Source: Pseudomonas putida (GTDB taxonomy: Bacteria > Pseudomonadota > Gammaproteobacteria > Pseudomonadales > Pseudomonadaceae). Taken from it: a DNA stretch of 64,000 bases. The notes under the pieces are model-generated. The model did no database searches. It saw nothing but the letters and a program-made list of their open reading frames with translations, and had not been told where the DNA came from. Every line of letters starts with the position of its first letter. Position 1 is the stretch's first letter. Below are positions 15,898 to 24,575 of the stretch, piece after piece. The translations under genes and the position numbers were made by a program. Location of the stretch: the NCBI RefSeq assembly GCF_003228315.1, contig NZ_CP029693.1:4391501-4455500 (forward strand). The letters run 5' to 3'.

Positions 15898-16716
15898 ATG
15901 TCGCGTCGTATCTCCCCCGTCATACCCGGCTTCGGGCTGACGCTGGGCTACACCTTGGTGTACCTCAGCCTGATTGTGCTCATACCGCTGGCGGCGATGT
16001 TCGTGCATGCCGCTCAACTCACCTGGGATCAGTTCTGGGCAATCATTTCGGCGCCACGGGTGCTGGCGGCGCTGAAGCTCAGCTTCGGCACCGCGCTCTA
16101 TGCGGCAATCATCAACGGCATCATCGGCACGCTGCTGGCCTGGGTGCTGGTGCGCTATACCTTCCCGGGGCGCAAAGTCATCGACGCGATGATCGACTTG
16201 CCCTTCGCGTTGCCCACCGCCGTGGCGGGTATCGCACTGACCGCGCTCTACACCCCCACCGGCCTGGTCGGCCAGTTTGCAGCGGATCTGGGTTTCAAGA
16301 TCGCCTACACCCCTCTGGGCATCACCCTGGCCCTGACTTTTGTGACCCTTCCATTCGTGGTACGTACCGTACAGCCAGTATTGGCCGACATCCCGCGAGA
16401 AGTGGAAGAAGCGGCCGCGTGCCTGGGTGCGAAGCCCTTGCAGGTGTTCCGTCATATCCTGATGCCGGCCCTGTTGCCCGCCTGGTTGACCGGCTTTGCC
16501 CTGGCCTTTGCCCGTGGGGTCGGCGAGTACGGTTCGGTGATCTTCATCGCCGGCAACATGCCGATGAAGACCGAGATTCTGCCGCTGCTGATCATGGTCA
16601 AGCTCGACCAGTACGATTACACCGGCGCGACGTCCATTGGCGTACTGATGCTGGTGGTTTCCTTCATTCTGCTGCTGCTGATCAACCTGCTTCAGCGGCG
16701 CATCGAAACCCCATAA
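15898..16716 (+). CDS. cysT: Sulfate ABC transporter permease CysT (CysU)
   Basis: A 272-residue inner-membrane permease with about six helices. It carries the binding-protein-dependent permease signature EEAAACLGAKPLQVFRHILM (EAA loop), which contacts CysA. It pairs with CysW, encoded 14 bp downstream. The start ATG 15898 (MSRRISPVIPGFG) is the usual CysT start. Confidence 0.95.
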   Translation: MSRRISPVIPGFGLTLGYTLVYLSLIVLIPLAAMFVHAAQLTWDQFWAIISAPRVLAALKLSFGTALYAAIINGIIGTLLAWVLVRYTFPGRKVIDAMIDLPFALPTAVAGIALTALYTPTGLVGQFAADLGFKIAYTPLGITLALTFVTLPFVVRTVQPVLADIPREVEEAAACLGAKPLQVFRHILMPALLPAWLTGFALAFARGVGEYGSVIFIAGNMPMKTEILPLLIMVKLDQYDYTGATSIGVLMLVVSFILLLLINLLQRRIETP

Positions 16717-16729
16717 GGAGGCGCAGAAC

Positions 16730-17602
16730 ATGTCCCAATCGTCTATTGCTGCCGCTTCCTCGGCCAACGCCGCCCGCCGTGGCAGTGCCACGGCACGGCG
16801 CGTGCTGATCGGCCTTGGCTGGCTGATCTTTGCCCTGTTCCTGTTGTTGCCGTTGTTCATCGTGGTGTCCCAGGGTCTGAAGAATGGCCTGGGTGCGTTC
16901 TTCACCGCGATCTTTGAACCCGACGCCCTGTCGGCGCTGAAACTCACGGTGATCGCGGTGCTGATTTCCGTGCCGTTGAACCTGGTGTTCGGCGTCAGTG
17001 CCGCCTGGTGCGTGAGCAAATACTCGTTCCGTGGCAAGAGCATGCTGGTAACGCTGATCGACCTGCCGTTCTCGGTGTCGCCGGTAATCGCCGGTCTGGT
17101 CTATGTGCTGATGTTCGGCGCCCAGGGGATCTTCGGCCCGTGGCTGTCGGATCACGACATCCAGATCGTTTTCGCGTTGCCGGGCATCGTGCTGGCGACG
17201 ATCTTCGTCACCGTGCCGTTCGTGGCGCGCGAGCTGATTCCGCTGATGCAGGAGCAAGGCACTCAGGAAGAGGAGGCCGCGCGGCTGCTGGGGGCCAATG
17301 GCTGGCAGATGTTCTGGCACGTCACGGTGCCCAACATCAAATGGGGCCTGATCTACGGCGTGGTGCTGTGTACTGCTCGGGCCATGGGTGAGTTCGGTGC
17401 GGTGTCGGTGGTGTCCGGGCACATTCGCGGGGTGACCAACACCTTGCCGCTGCACGTGGAGATCCTCTACAACGAATACAACCACGTGGCCGCGTTCGCC
17501 GTGGCGAGCCTGTTGCTGATCCTGGCGCTCTTCATCCTGCTGCTCAAGCAGTGGAGCGAAAACCGTATTAACCGCCTGCGCGCCAGCGCCGCGGAGGAAT
17601 GA
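16730..17602 (+). CDS. cysW: Sulfate ABC transporter permease CysW
   Basis: A 290-residue second permease subunit with about six membrane helices. The EAA loop reads EEEAARLLGANGWQMFWHV. The N-terminal serine/alanine-rich stretch of about 20 residues is cytoplasmic. It forms the channel with CysT. AAGGAGG lies just before the ATG, and cysA starts 4 bp after the stop, so the two are tightly coupled. Confidence 0.95.
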   Translation: MSQSSIAAASSANAARRGSATARRVLIGLGWLIFALFLLLPLFIVVSQGLKNGLGAFFTAIFEPDALSALKLTVIAVLISVPLNLVFGVSAAWCVSKYSFRGKSMLVTLIDLPFSVSPVIAGLVYVLMFGAQGIFGPWLSDHDIQIVFALPGIVLATIFVTVPFVARELIPLMQEQGTQEEEAARLLGANGWQMFWHVTVPNIKWGLIYGVVLCTARAMGEFGAVSVVSGHIRGVTNTLPLHVEILYNEYNHVAAFAVASLLLILALFILLLKQWSENRINRLRASAAEE

Positions 17603-17606
17603 TTTC

Positions 17607-18596
17607 ATGTCGATCGAAGTGCGTAACGTCAGCAAGAATTTCAATGCGTTCAAGGCGCTCAATGACATCAGCCTGGACATTCAAAGCGGTGAACTGGTGG
17701 CGCTGCTCGGCCCGTCCGGCTGCGGAAAAACCACGCTGCTGCGGATCATCGCCGGCCTGGAAACCCCGGATCAGGGCAACATCGTGTTCCACGGCGAAGA
17801 CGTCTCCGGCCACGACGTGCGTGATCGCAATGTCGGTTTTGTGTTCCAGCACTACGCCCTGTTCCGCCACATGACCGTGTTCGACAACGTCGCGTTCGGC
17901 CTGCGCATGAAACCGAAAAACCAGCGCCCGAGCGAAAGCCAGATCGCGACCAAGGTTCACGAGTTGCTGAACATGGTGCAACTCGATTGGCTGTCAGATC
18001 GCTACCCGGAACAACTCTCCGGTGGCCAGCGTCAGCGTATTGCGTTGGCCCGTGCCCTGGCGGTGGAGCCGAAAGTGCTGCTGCTCGACGAACCCTTCGG
18101 CGCCCTCGACGCCAAGGTCCGCAAGGAACTGCGCCGCTGGCTGGCGCGTCTGCACGAAGACATCAACCTGACCTCGGTGTTCGTGACCCACGACCAGGAA
18201 GAAGCCATGGAAGTGGCCGACCGCATCGTGGTGATGAACAAGGGCGTGATCGAGCAGATCGGCTCCCCGGGCGACGTCTACGAAAACCCGGCCAGCGATT
18301 TCGTCTATCACTTCCTCGGCGACTCGAACCGCCTGCATCTGGGCGAAGACAACCACGTGCTGTTCCGCCCGCACGAAGTGTCGTTGTCCAGGCATGAACT
18401 GGAAGACCACCACGCGGCCGAAGTGCGGGACATCCGTCCATTGGGCGCCACCACTCGGGTGACGCTGAAGGTGGAAGGTCAAACCGATCTGATCGAGGCC
18501 GAAGTGGTGAAGGATCACGATAGCCTGATCGGCCTGGCCAAGGGTGAAACCTTGTTCTTCAAGCCCAAGGTCTGGCAGAAAGTCGCCAACATCTAA
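17607..18596 (+). CDS. cysA: Sulfate/thiosulfate import ATP-binding protein CysA
   Basis: A 329-residue ATPase that energises sulfate/thiosulfate import. Walker A GPSGCGKTT (about residues 36-44), signature LSGGQRQR, Walker B VLLLDEPFGALD and the switch histidine in VFVTHDQEE are all present. A C-terminal TOBE-like regulatory domain follows after about residue 240. It ends the oscA-sbp-cysTWA unit and is followed by a REP pair. Confidence 0.96.
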   Translation: MSIEVRNVSKNFNAFKALNDISLDIQSGELVALLGPSGCGKTTLLRIIAGLETPDQGNIVFHGEDVSGHDVRDRNVGFVFQHYALFRHMTVFDNVAFGLRMKPKNQRPSESQIATKVHELLNMVQLDWLSDRYPEQLSGGQRQRIALARALAVEPKVLLLDEPFGALDAKVRKELRRWLARLHEDINLTSVFVTHDQEEAMEVADRIVVMNKGVIEQIGSPGDVYENPASDFVYHFLGDSNRLHLGEDNHVLFRPHEVSLSRHELEDHHAAEVRDIRPLGATTRVTLKVEGQTDLIEAEVVKDHDSLIGLAKGETLFFKPKVWQKVANI

Positions 18597-18605
18597 ATCA
18601 AAAGC

Positions 18606-18685
18606 TTCGCGAGCAGGCTCGCTCCTACAGGGGTTCTATGTATGTCGTAGATCCACGGTGGGAGCGAGCCTGCTCGCGATAGCGC
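18606..18685. repeat. REP pair, tail-to-tail
   Basis: Two REP palindromes (18606-18632 and 18658-18685) in the opposite relative orientation to most pairs here, between convergent cysA and the LysE gene. Confidence 0.88.
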
Positions 18686-18719
18686 CGGAACAGGCAACAC
18701 TCCACTCCCGGTCCGCCCC

Positions 18720-19337
18720 TCACTTCAACCCACTCTGCATCACCAGCACACACCCCAACCCAATCAAAATCGTCCCACTCAACCTCGGCACAAATCGCTG
18801 ACACCCCGGCGTACTCAAAGGCCCGAGCAGCATCGACGCACCCAGCACCGCCGCCACATCGGCCAGGGAAAACACCAGGTTCACAAAACTCCCCAACAGC
18901 AGAAACTGCAACCACGCAGGTGCAGCGCTGGTGACATCGACAAACTGCGGCAGGAAGGTGAGAAAAAACAGCGCCGTCTTCGGGTTCAGCACTTCCACCA
19001 CCACACTGTCGCGCAGCACGCCGGGTTCCTGTGCCGGACCGCTATCGGTCGCCCTCCCGCTTTTGACGATCATCGAACCACCCAGCCAGATCAGATACGC
19101 CGCCCCGGCCATGCGGATGACATCGAACGCCATCGGCGCGGCATGCAGCAACGCCGACAAGCCGAAGGCGGCGGCGATATGCGCGTAGCAACCCAGGTGA
19201 ATACCCAGCGCGGCCTTGAGTCCCGCGCGTCGGCCGTGGGCGAGTGTCTGGCTGGTCATGTAGAGAATGGCCGGGCCCGGCATACAGGCGAAGGCCAGCG
19301 TGGCGGCGGCGAAGGGAATCCAGAGGTGCAGTGACAT
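18720..19337 (-). CDS. LysE/RhtB family amino-acid exporter
   Basis: A 205-residue inner-membrane protein with about six hydrophobic segments. The family hallmark is near the N-terminus (FACMPGPAILYMTSQTLAHG, residues 15-34; the consensus is tPGP). Members export amino acids such as lysine, threonine or homoserine lactone. I used the ATG at 19337, preceded by GGAAGAG; longer in-frame starts upstream lack a membrane-protein character. The substrate cannot be assigned. Confidence 0.88.
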   Translation of the reverse strand: MSLHLWIPFAAATLAFACMPGPAILYMTSQTLAHGRRAGLKAALGIHLGCYAHIAAAFGLSALLHAAPMAFDVIRMAGAAYLIWLGGSMIVKSGRATDSGPAQEPGVLRDSVVVEVLNPKTALFFLTFLPQFVDVTSAAPAWLQFLLLGSFVNLVFSLADVAAVLGASMLLGPLSTPGCQRFVPRLSGTILIGLGCVLVMQSGLK

Positions 19338-19523
19338 GTGGGTGCTCTTCCAGTGAGTGTGATGCCAGGGGCAGGATCTGGAAGACGCTGGGGGAATGAT
19401 CGGGTGAGCCTTGCGAGCAGCGTAGTACCAGAGCTGCAAGGTTAGGGATGGGGGGCAAGCGCAGAAATACGGCAGGTGTCGTATTTTATCCGGCGGCGTT
19501 GCGCGCGATGCTGGGCCCGTGAA

Positions 19524-20177
19524 TCAGCCGGTGGGCAGCCCGAGCCGAACCGCGTACACCGCCAGTTCCGCGGTGTTGTGCAGGTCAAGTTTGCGCATCA
19601 GGTTTTCCCGATGCTTGCGCACCGTGAACGGGCTGATGTTGAAGCGCTCGGCAATGTCGCGGGCCGTGGCGCCCTGGGCGACCAGGGACAGGATCTGTCG
19701 TTCGCGGGGTGTCAGCTCGGCCTGGGCAATCATGTGTTCGCCGGGATCGCTGGCGCCGTGGCCATCGACCGCGAAGCGAACGGCGGCCGCCAGGTAACGC
19801 TGGTTCGAGCGAATCGCGTCAATGGCCTCGAACAGCTCGTGGCTTTCATCGCTTTTGGTGATGTAGGCATGCACGCCGGCATCGAGCACGCCGCGAATGG
19901 TGCTCAACTCGACATTGGCGGTCAGCACGAGGATTTTCAGCTTCGGATAACCGCTGCGCAGATCGCGGATGAATTGCAGGCGGTTGACCCCGGGCATGCC
20001 CAGGTCGAGCAGCAACAGGTCGACCTTGTGCTGCGACAGGACACTGAGAATGGCATCGCTGTGGGCGGCTTCGCCAACGACCTCGAAGTCGTCGCGGGTC
20101 GAGAGCAGAAACCTCAGCCCCTCGCGCACGATGCTATGGTCATCGGCAATCAGCACGTTCAGGCGCTTCACTTCCAT
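19524..20177 (-). CDS. LuxR/FixJ-type two-component response regulator
   Basis: A 217-residue regulator. Receiver domain about residues 5-120, with DD in LIADDHS and the phospho-acceptor aspartate in LLLDLGMPG. The LuxR helix-turn-helix is about 150-210 (LTPRERQILSLVAQG and SPFTVRKHRENLMRKL). It is divergent from a hybrid histidine kinase with only 34 bp between the starts, so they are probably partners sharing a control region. I chose the ATG at 20177, preceded by GGAAGAG; the frame is open further upstream but that part overlaps the kinase gene. Confidence 0.92.
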   Translation of the reverse strand: MEVKRLNVLIADDHSIVREGLRFLLSTRDDFEVVGEAAHSDAILSVLSQHKVDLLLLDLGMPGVNRLQFIRDLRSGYPKLKILVLTANVELSTIRGVLDAGVHAYITKSDESHELFEAIDAIRSNQRYLAAAVRFAVDGHGASDPGEHMIAQAELTPRERQILSLVAQGATARDIAERFNISPFTVRKHRENLMRKLDLHNTAELAVYAVRLGLPTG

Positions 20178-20211
20178 TGTCAGTTGCTCTTCCAATTGTT
20201 GAGATTTCGCC

Positions 20212-21945
20212 ATGCCCGACATGAACCAGCGCCAGTATTTCGTCGATCTGTTGTTTCGACAATCGTACGCGGTGCTGTTTGCCAACTTCGTCATACCCTG
20301 GCCTGTAGCGTACATCTTCCGTAATGCATTGCCATTGAGCGGGATCGGTCTGTGGATCGTGACCATGTACGGCTTGACGGTTTGGCGGGTCATGCTGTCG
20401 CGGCGGTATTTCAGTCAGGCATCGAGTCGTTCGCCGCAGGTGTGGGGCTGGCGAGCGGCTGTGTTGTCGTGGCTGTCGAGCCTGCTCTGGGGCTTGATCG
20501 GCTGGGCCGGTTTCGCCACAGGCGATCCGCAATTGCTGGCCTTCACCTGCGTCGTGCTGACCGGGCTGGTGTGCGGCGCGGTGCCTTCGCTGTCGGCATT
20601 CCCGCCGGCCTATGCCGGTTCGCTCGTGGCCATGCTGGTGCCGGTCACCTTACAGTGCCTGATCCAGTCCGGGGAAACCTACACCACCTATCTGTTCTTT
20701 CTGGCGTGCCTGGCCGGGGTCAATCTGTACTACAGCCGCGTCACCTACCGCTCGTTGTGCGAAACCATCCGCTTGCGTCTGGAAAATGTCGAACTGGTCG
20801 CCCGGCTCGAACAGGAACGTGACCGCGCTCAGGCCGCCGATCAGTCCAAGTCGCGCTTTCTGGCGGCGGCCAGCCATGACCTGCGCCAGCCCATTCATGC
20901 CCTCGGCCTGTTTGTCGCCGGCCTTGCCGCGTTGGCGCAGCGAGGCAATGTCGCGGGTGACAAGGCCCGCGATCTGGCCGCCCGGCTGGGAGCGGTGATC
21001 GGTAACTTGGGCAGTTTGTTGAACGGCTTGCTGGATATTTCCCGGCTGGATGCGGGTGTTGTGGTGGTCACGCGCGAAGTCGTTTCAGTGGAGCGTCTGT
21101 TCGCCGACCTCGCCGACGAATTTGCCGTCACCGCCGCTGCGGGTCAATTACGCTGGCGAGTCCGGCCAACCCGGTTGTGTATCGACACCGACCCTGTGCT
21201 GCTCAAACGCATTCTCGACAACCTGATTTCCAATGCCCTGCGCTACACCGAAAAGGGCGGCGTGTTGCTCGGCTGTCGACGTCACGGCGATCAATTGGAG
21301 ATTCAGGTGTTCGACACCGGGCCCGGTATTGCCGAAGCCAATCGCGGGCAGATTTTCGAGGAGTTCGTGCAGTTGCATAACCCGCAGCGTGATCGCAGTC
21401 AGGGGCTGGGCCTCGGTCTGGCGATTGTGCGACACACCGCGCGCCTGCTGGGGCATCCGGTCCGGCTGGTCTCGGTGGAAGGGCGTGGCTCGATGTTTTC
21501 CGTCCAGGTACCGCTGGCCGTTGGTGCGGATCATTCACGTACGGAACTGGCCAGTGACCGCAGCACCGACGCGCTGGGGATCCTGATCATTGACGATGAA
21601 GTCACGGTGCTGGATGCGTTGCGTCAGTTGCTCGAGGTCTGGGGACACAAGGTGTATGCCGGTGCGTCGGTGCAGGAGGCCTGTGAGCGTCATGGCGAAG
21701 AGGAGGCGACGGGACGTGCACCGGTTCACCTGATTCTCAGTGACTTCCGGCTTGGCGACATGGATGGCCTTGAAGCGATCCGGCGTGCTCGCCACTACCT
21801 CAAGGAGGCGGTGCCGGCGATCATCATCACCGGTGACACGTCAGCGGCGTGCCTGGAGGCTACGGCGGCGAGTGGCTTGCGTGTCCTGCAAAAACCACTC
21901 GACGCCACACTGTTGTACGAGAGCCTCAAGGCAAGCGTGGCTTGA
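20212..21945 (+). CDS. Hybrid sensor histidine kinase with C-terminal receiver
   Basis: A 577-residue membrane sensor. About six hydrophobic segments fill residues 18-180, followed by a short coiled linker, the dimerisation/phosphoacceptor helix with H222 (ASHDLRQP), the ATPase domain (N-box DNLISNALRY, G-boxes FDTGPGIAE and GLGLGLAIV) and a receiver with D511 in LSDFRLGDMDG. No extracellular sensor domain is obvious, so the membrane part may sense the signal. The adjacent divergent LuxR regulator is the likely target. Confidence 0.92.
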   Translation: MPDMNQRQYFVDLLFRQSYAVLFANFVIPWPVAYIFRNALPLSGIGLWIVTMYGLTVWRVMLSRRYFSQASSRSPQVWGWRAAVLSWLSSLLWGLIGWAGFATGDPQLLAFTCVVLTGLVCGAVPSLSAFPPAYAGSLVAMLVPVTLQCLIQSGETYTTYLFFLACLAGVNLYYSRVTYRSLCETIRLRLENVELVARLEQERDRAQAADQSKSRFLAAASHDLRQPIHALGLFVAGLAALAQRGNVAGDKARDLAARLGAVIGNLGSLLNGLLDISRLDAGVVVVTREVVSVERLFADLADEFAVTAAAGQLRWRVRPTRLCIDTDPVLLKRILDNLISNALRYTEKGGVLLGCRRHGDQLEIQVFDTGPGIAEANRGQIFEEFVQLHNPQRDRSQGLGLGLAIVRHTARLLGHPVRLVSVEGRGSMFSVQVPLAVGADHSRTELASDRSTDALGILIIDDEVTVLDALRQLLEVWGHKVYAGASVQEACERHGEEEATGRAPVHLILSDFRLGDMDGLEAIRRARHYLKEAVPAIIITGDTSAACLEATAASGLRVLQKPLDATLLYESLKASVA

Positions 21946-21957
21946 GCCTTGCTTCGC

Positions 21958-22485
21958 TCAGACGCTTCCCGAGCGCCCGTGCGCCAGCGTCCTCACGGGA
22001 CCGGCACGGTGTTCGATCTGATCCTTGAGTTCATGACGCAGCCCGAGCATGAACGCCAGCTCGGCCACCACAAACAGCGGCCCGACAATCAACCCCGACA
22101 CGTCATCGACAAACGCCGGCTTGCGCCCCTCGTAGTGATGGCCGACAAATTGAATCGCCCAGCCCACCACAAACATCCCCAGCCCACTCGCCAGCCAGAC
22201 CATCGTGCTTTGCTGCGCCAGTACCTGACCGGCCCACACGCACAGGCCCAGCAGCACCGTCATCAGCACCCCGAGGCGCAGTTCCAGGCGCAGGTAGAAC
22301 CACGCCGACGCCAGCGAGGCCAGCACCGCCGGCGACAGCCAGCCACCGCCCCATTGCGGGCGCGACAGCAGGACGGCCACTGCCACGACGATCAGCGGAA
22401 TGCCGACGAAGTGGGTGGCGATGTTGCGTGGATCACGGTGGTAGGCGGCATATTGACTGAGATGGTCAACGAGGCTTTTTTTCAT
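21958..22485 (-). CDS. DUF962 / Mpo1-like membrane protein
   Basis: A 175-residue inner-membrane protein with about four helices. The start KKSLVDHLSQYAAYHRDPRN and the later VGWAIQFVGHHYEGRKPAF are the conserved blocks of the DUF962 (YGL010w/Mpo1) family. Yeast Mpo1 is an iron-dependent dioxygenase of 2-hydroxy fatty acids, and the conserved histidines (the H in ATHFVG and the HH in GHHYEG) fit metal binding. The bacterial role is not established. It is convergent with the kinase gene, with 12 bp between the stops. Confidence 0.82.
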   Translation of the reverse strand: MKKSLVDHLSQYAAYHRDPRNIATHFVGIPLIVVAVAVLLSRPQWGGGWLSPAVLASLASAWFYLRLELRLGVLMTVLLGLCVWAGQVLAQQSTMVWLASGLGMFVVGWAIQFVGHHYEGRKPAFVDDVSGLIVGPLFVVAELAFMLGLRHELKDQIEHRAGPVRTLAHGRSGSV

Positions 22486-22570
22486 TGTTATTCCTCCTGT
22501 AGGGTGACTGATCTTGCCTCGTGGGCCGATTCACGCTCTGTCAGCCAGGCGACAATCTCTAGGAGTTTTC

Positions 22571-23257
22571 ATGGATAAGCAGGTCTGGCGTACGCGCCTG
22601 ATGCGCGGTCAGTGGTTCAGCCATCTGCCTGTTTCCCTACAGGATAGTCTGCTGGGTGCCGCGCGGATTCGGCAGCTGTCCGCCGGCCAGTGCCTGTTCC
22701 AGCGCGGTGATCCGCCCTGCGGGCTGTACGCCGTACTCGAAGGCGCGGTGCGCATTGGATCGGTCAACGAGCAGGGCAAGGAGGCGTTGCTGAGCCTGGT
22801 GGAAGCGCCGCACTGGTTCGGCGAGATCTGCCTGTTCGACGGCCAGGCCCGCACCCACGATGCGTTCGCCGCGGGCCCGTGCACGCTGCTGCACATCCCG
22901 CAATCGGTGTTGCTGGCATTACTCGAGGAACAGCCGACGCACTGGCGGCAACTGGCTCTGTTGATGAGCCAGAAACTGCGCATGACCTTCATCAATCTCG
23001 AACAGCTGAGCCTGATGCCGGCCCAGGCGCGGCTGGCGCATCGCTTGCTGATGATCGCCGAAGGCTACGGCCAGCTCGACGAACCACGTCGCGTCCTGCA
23101 ACTGCCGCAGGAGCAGTTGGCGGCGATGCTGTCGCTGTCGCGCCAGACCACCAACCAGATCCTCAGGGATTTGCAGGGGCAGGGGATCATCGGGTTGAGC
23201 TACGGCGAAATCGAAATCCTCGATCCCGGGCGATTGCGGGCATTGGCCACAATCTAG
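22571..23257 (+). CDS. Crp/Fnr family transcriptional regulator
   Basis: A 228-residue regulator. A cyclic-nucleotide-binding-like beta-barrel domain spans about residues 25-140. The C-terminal winged helix-turn-helix is about 155-225, with the recognition region LAAMLSLSRQTTNQILRDL. The FNR iron-sulfur cysteine cluster is absent, so oxygen sensing by Fe-S is unlikely. I chose the ATG at 22571 because TCTAGGAG lies six bases upstream. Its targets are unknown. Confidence 0.9.
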   Translation: MDKQVWRTRLMRGQWFSHLPVSLQDSLLGAARIRQLSAGQCLFQRGDPPCGLYAVLEGAVRIGSVNEQGKEALLSLVEAPHWFGEICLFDGQARTHDAFAAGPCTLLHIPQSVLLALLEEQPTHWRQLALLMSQKLRMTFINLEQLSLMPAQARLAHRLLMIAEGYGQLDEPRRVLQLPQEQLAAMLSLSRQTTNQILRDLQGQGIIGLSYGEIEILDPGRLRALATI

Positions 23258-23274
23258 GGCCAACCACCTGACCC

Positions 23275-23440
23275 CTGTAGGAGCTGAGCTTGCTCGCGAT
23301 AGCGTCGGGTCAGCAACATCAATATTGACTGGGCTGGCCACATCGCGAGCAAGCTCAGCTCCTACAGGGGGTCTGTGTTGTTAGTGGAAGTTGTGTTCAC
23401 GGTAGACCAATTGTGGGAGCGGGCTTGCCCGCGAAGAGGC
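23275..23440. repeat. REP pair (variant GAGCTGAGCTTGCTCGCG) plus a single REP
   Basis: The pair at 23275-23370 uses the AGCTGAGCTTGCTCGCGAT variant of the core; a lone REP of a third type (GGGAGCGGGCTTGCCCGCGA) follows at 23411-23440. They lie between convergent genes. Confidence 0.85.
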
Positions 23441-23469
23441 CAAACCAGGCAACACACTTTCCAGAACCG

Positions 23470-24474
23470 TCAGCGCAACCCATCCCGAAACTGCCCCGGC
23501 GTCATCCCTGTCCAGCGCTTGAATGCGCGGCTGAAGCTGCTGGTATCGGCAAATCCCAGCAAGTAACTGATCTCGCTCAACGACACCTGTGGATCGCGCA
23601 GGTGCAGCAGTGCCAGGTTCTCGCGGCTTTCGTTGAGCAGCGTGTCGAACCGGCATCCCTCGTCCGCCAGGTGCCGCTGCAGGCTGCGAAGGCTCAGGTG
23701 CAGGGCCTTGGCAATGTGCTCGGCGCTCGGCTCGCCTTCGGGCAATTGCTCCTCGATGGCATCGCGCACCTTGCGTTCCCAGGTCAGCGGCTTGAGTTGC
23801 GCCAGGGTGCGCTTGAGTACGGTTTCGTTGTGCTCGGCCAGCTCGGGGTTGGCGTCATCCAGGTGGCTGTCGAAGTCGCTGAAGGCAAACTCCAGTCGAT
23901 CCTCGCTGGCGCCGAAATGCACCGGCGCGCGGAACACCTTGTGCCACTGGTGCGCATCCGTCGGCTCCGGGCGGCGCAGATACACCGCCAGCGGCGCATA
24001 GTCGCGACCCAGGCGATTGCGGCAGGTGCGCACGTAAATGGCGGTGAAGGCATCGATGGCTTCGAAGGCCGGGGCGAGATTGCCCGGCGGGGTTTTCAGG
24101 CGGAAGCGGTAGCAGTCTTCGGCACGGGTCAACTCCAGCTCCAGGGCATCGCTGACCACCTGGTGGTAACGCACGATGCGCTCGAACACCTCGCGCAAAC
24201 TGCCGCTGGCCACCAGCGCATAACCGAGGGCGTGAAACGTGGTGGGGCTGACGAAACGTGAGACGCGCAAACCGATTGCCGGGTCGCCGCTGGCCTGCAC
24301 TGCCAGCTCCCACAGGCGCGTGGTGCCGGACAGCGGATAACGGGCGTTGGGGTCGTCCATCAATTGCGGGTCGAGCCCGGCTTGCTGGCACAGTGCGGTG
24401 CTGTCGAGGCCCAGGGCGTCGAGTTGCTTGCGCAGGGCGCGGGTCCAGCTGGCGAGGGAGGTCGGTTCAGTCAT
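23470..24474 (-). CDS. AraC family transcriptional regulator
   Basis: A 334-residue protein. The N-terminal Arabinose_bd-like ligand domain (about 20-200) is of the OruR/ArgR type, with LRVSRFVSPTTFHALGYAL. The C-terminal double helix-turn-helix (about 235-332) ends with the AraC hallmark LGFADTSSFSRAFKRWTGMT. It is divergent from a fatty acid desaturase with 101 bp between the starts, a common regulator-target pairing, so it probably senses a fatty-acid-related ligand (inference). Confidence 0.9.
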   Translation of the reverse strand: MTEPTSLASWTRALRKQLDALGLDSTALCQQAGLDPQLMDDPNARYPLSGTTRLWELAVQASGDPAIGLRVSRFVSPTTFHALGYALVASGSLREVFERIVRYHQVVSDALELELTRAEDCYRFRLKTPPGNLAPAFEAIDAFTAIYVRTCRNRLGRDYAPLAVYLRRPEPTDAHQWHKVFRAPVHFGASEDRLEFAFSDFDSHLDDANPELAEHNETVLKRTLAQLKPLTWERKVRDAIEEQLPEGEPSAEHIAKALHLSLRSLQRHLADEGCRFDTLLNESRENLALLHLRDPQVSLSEISYLLGFADTSSFSRAFKRWTGMTPGQFRDGLR

Positions 24475-24575
24475 GCTGATTGGCGCTTCCGGTCAACAGG
24501 TTGGCGTTCACGGCTACCGCAGCACGAAGGCGCAGCGGTGAAGATGCGAACCATCAATAACCAGAGGATGGAAGC

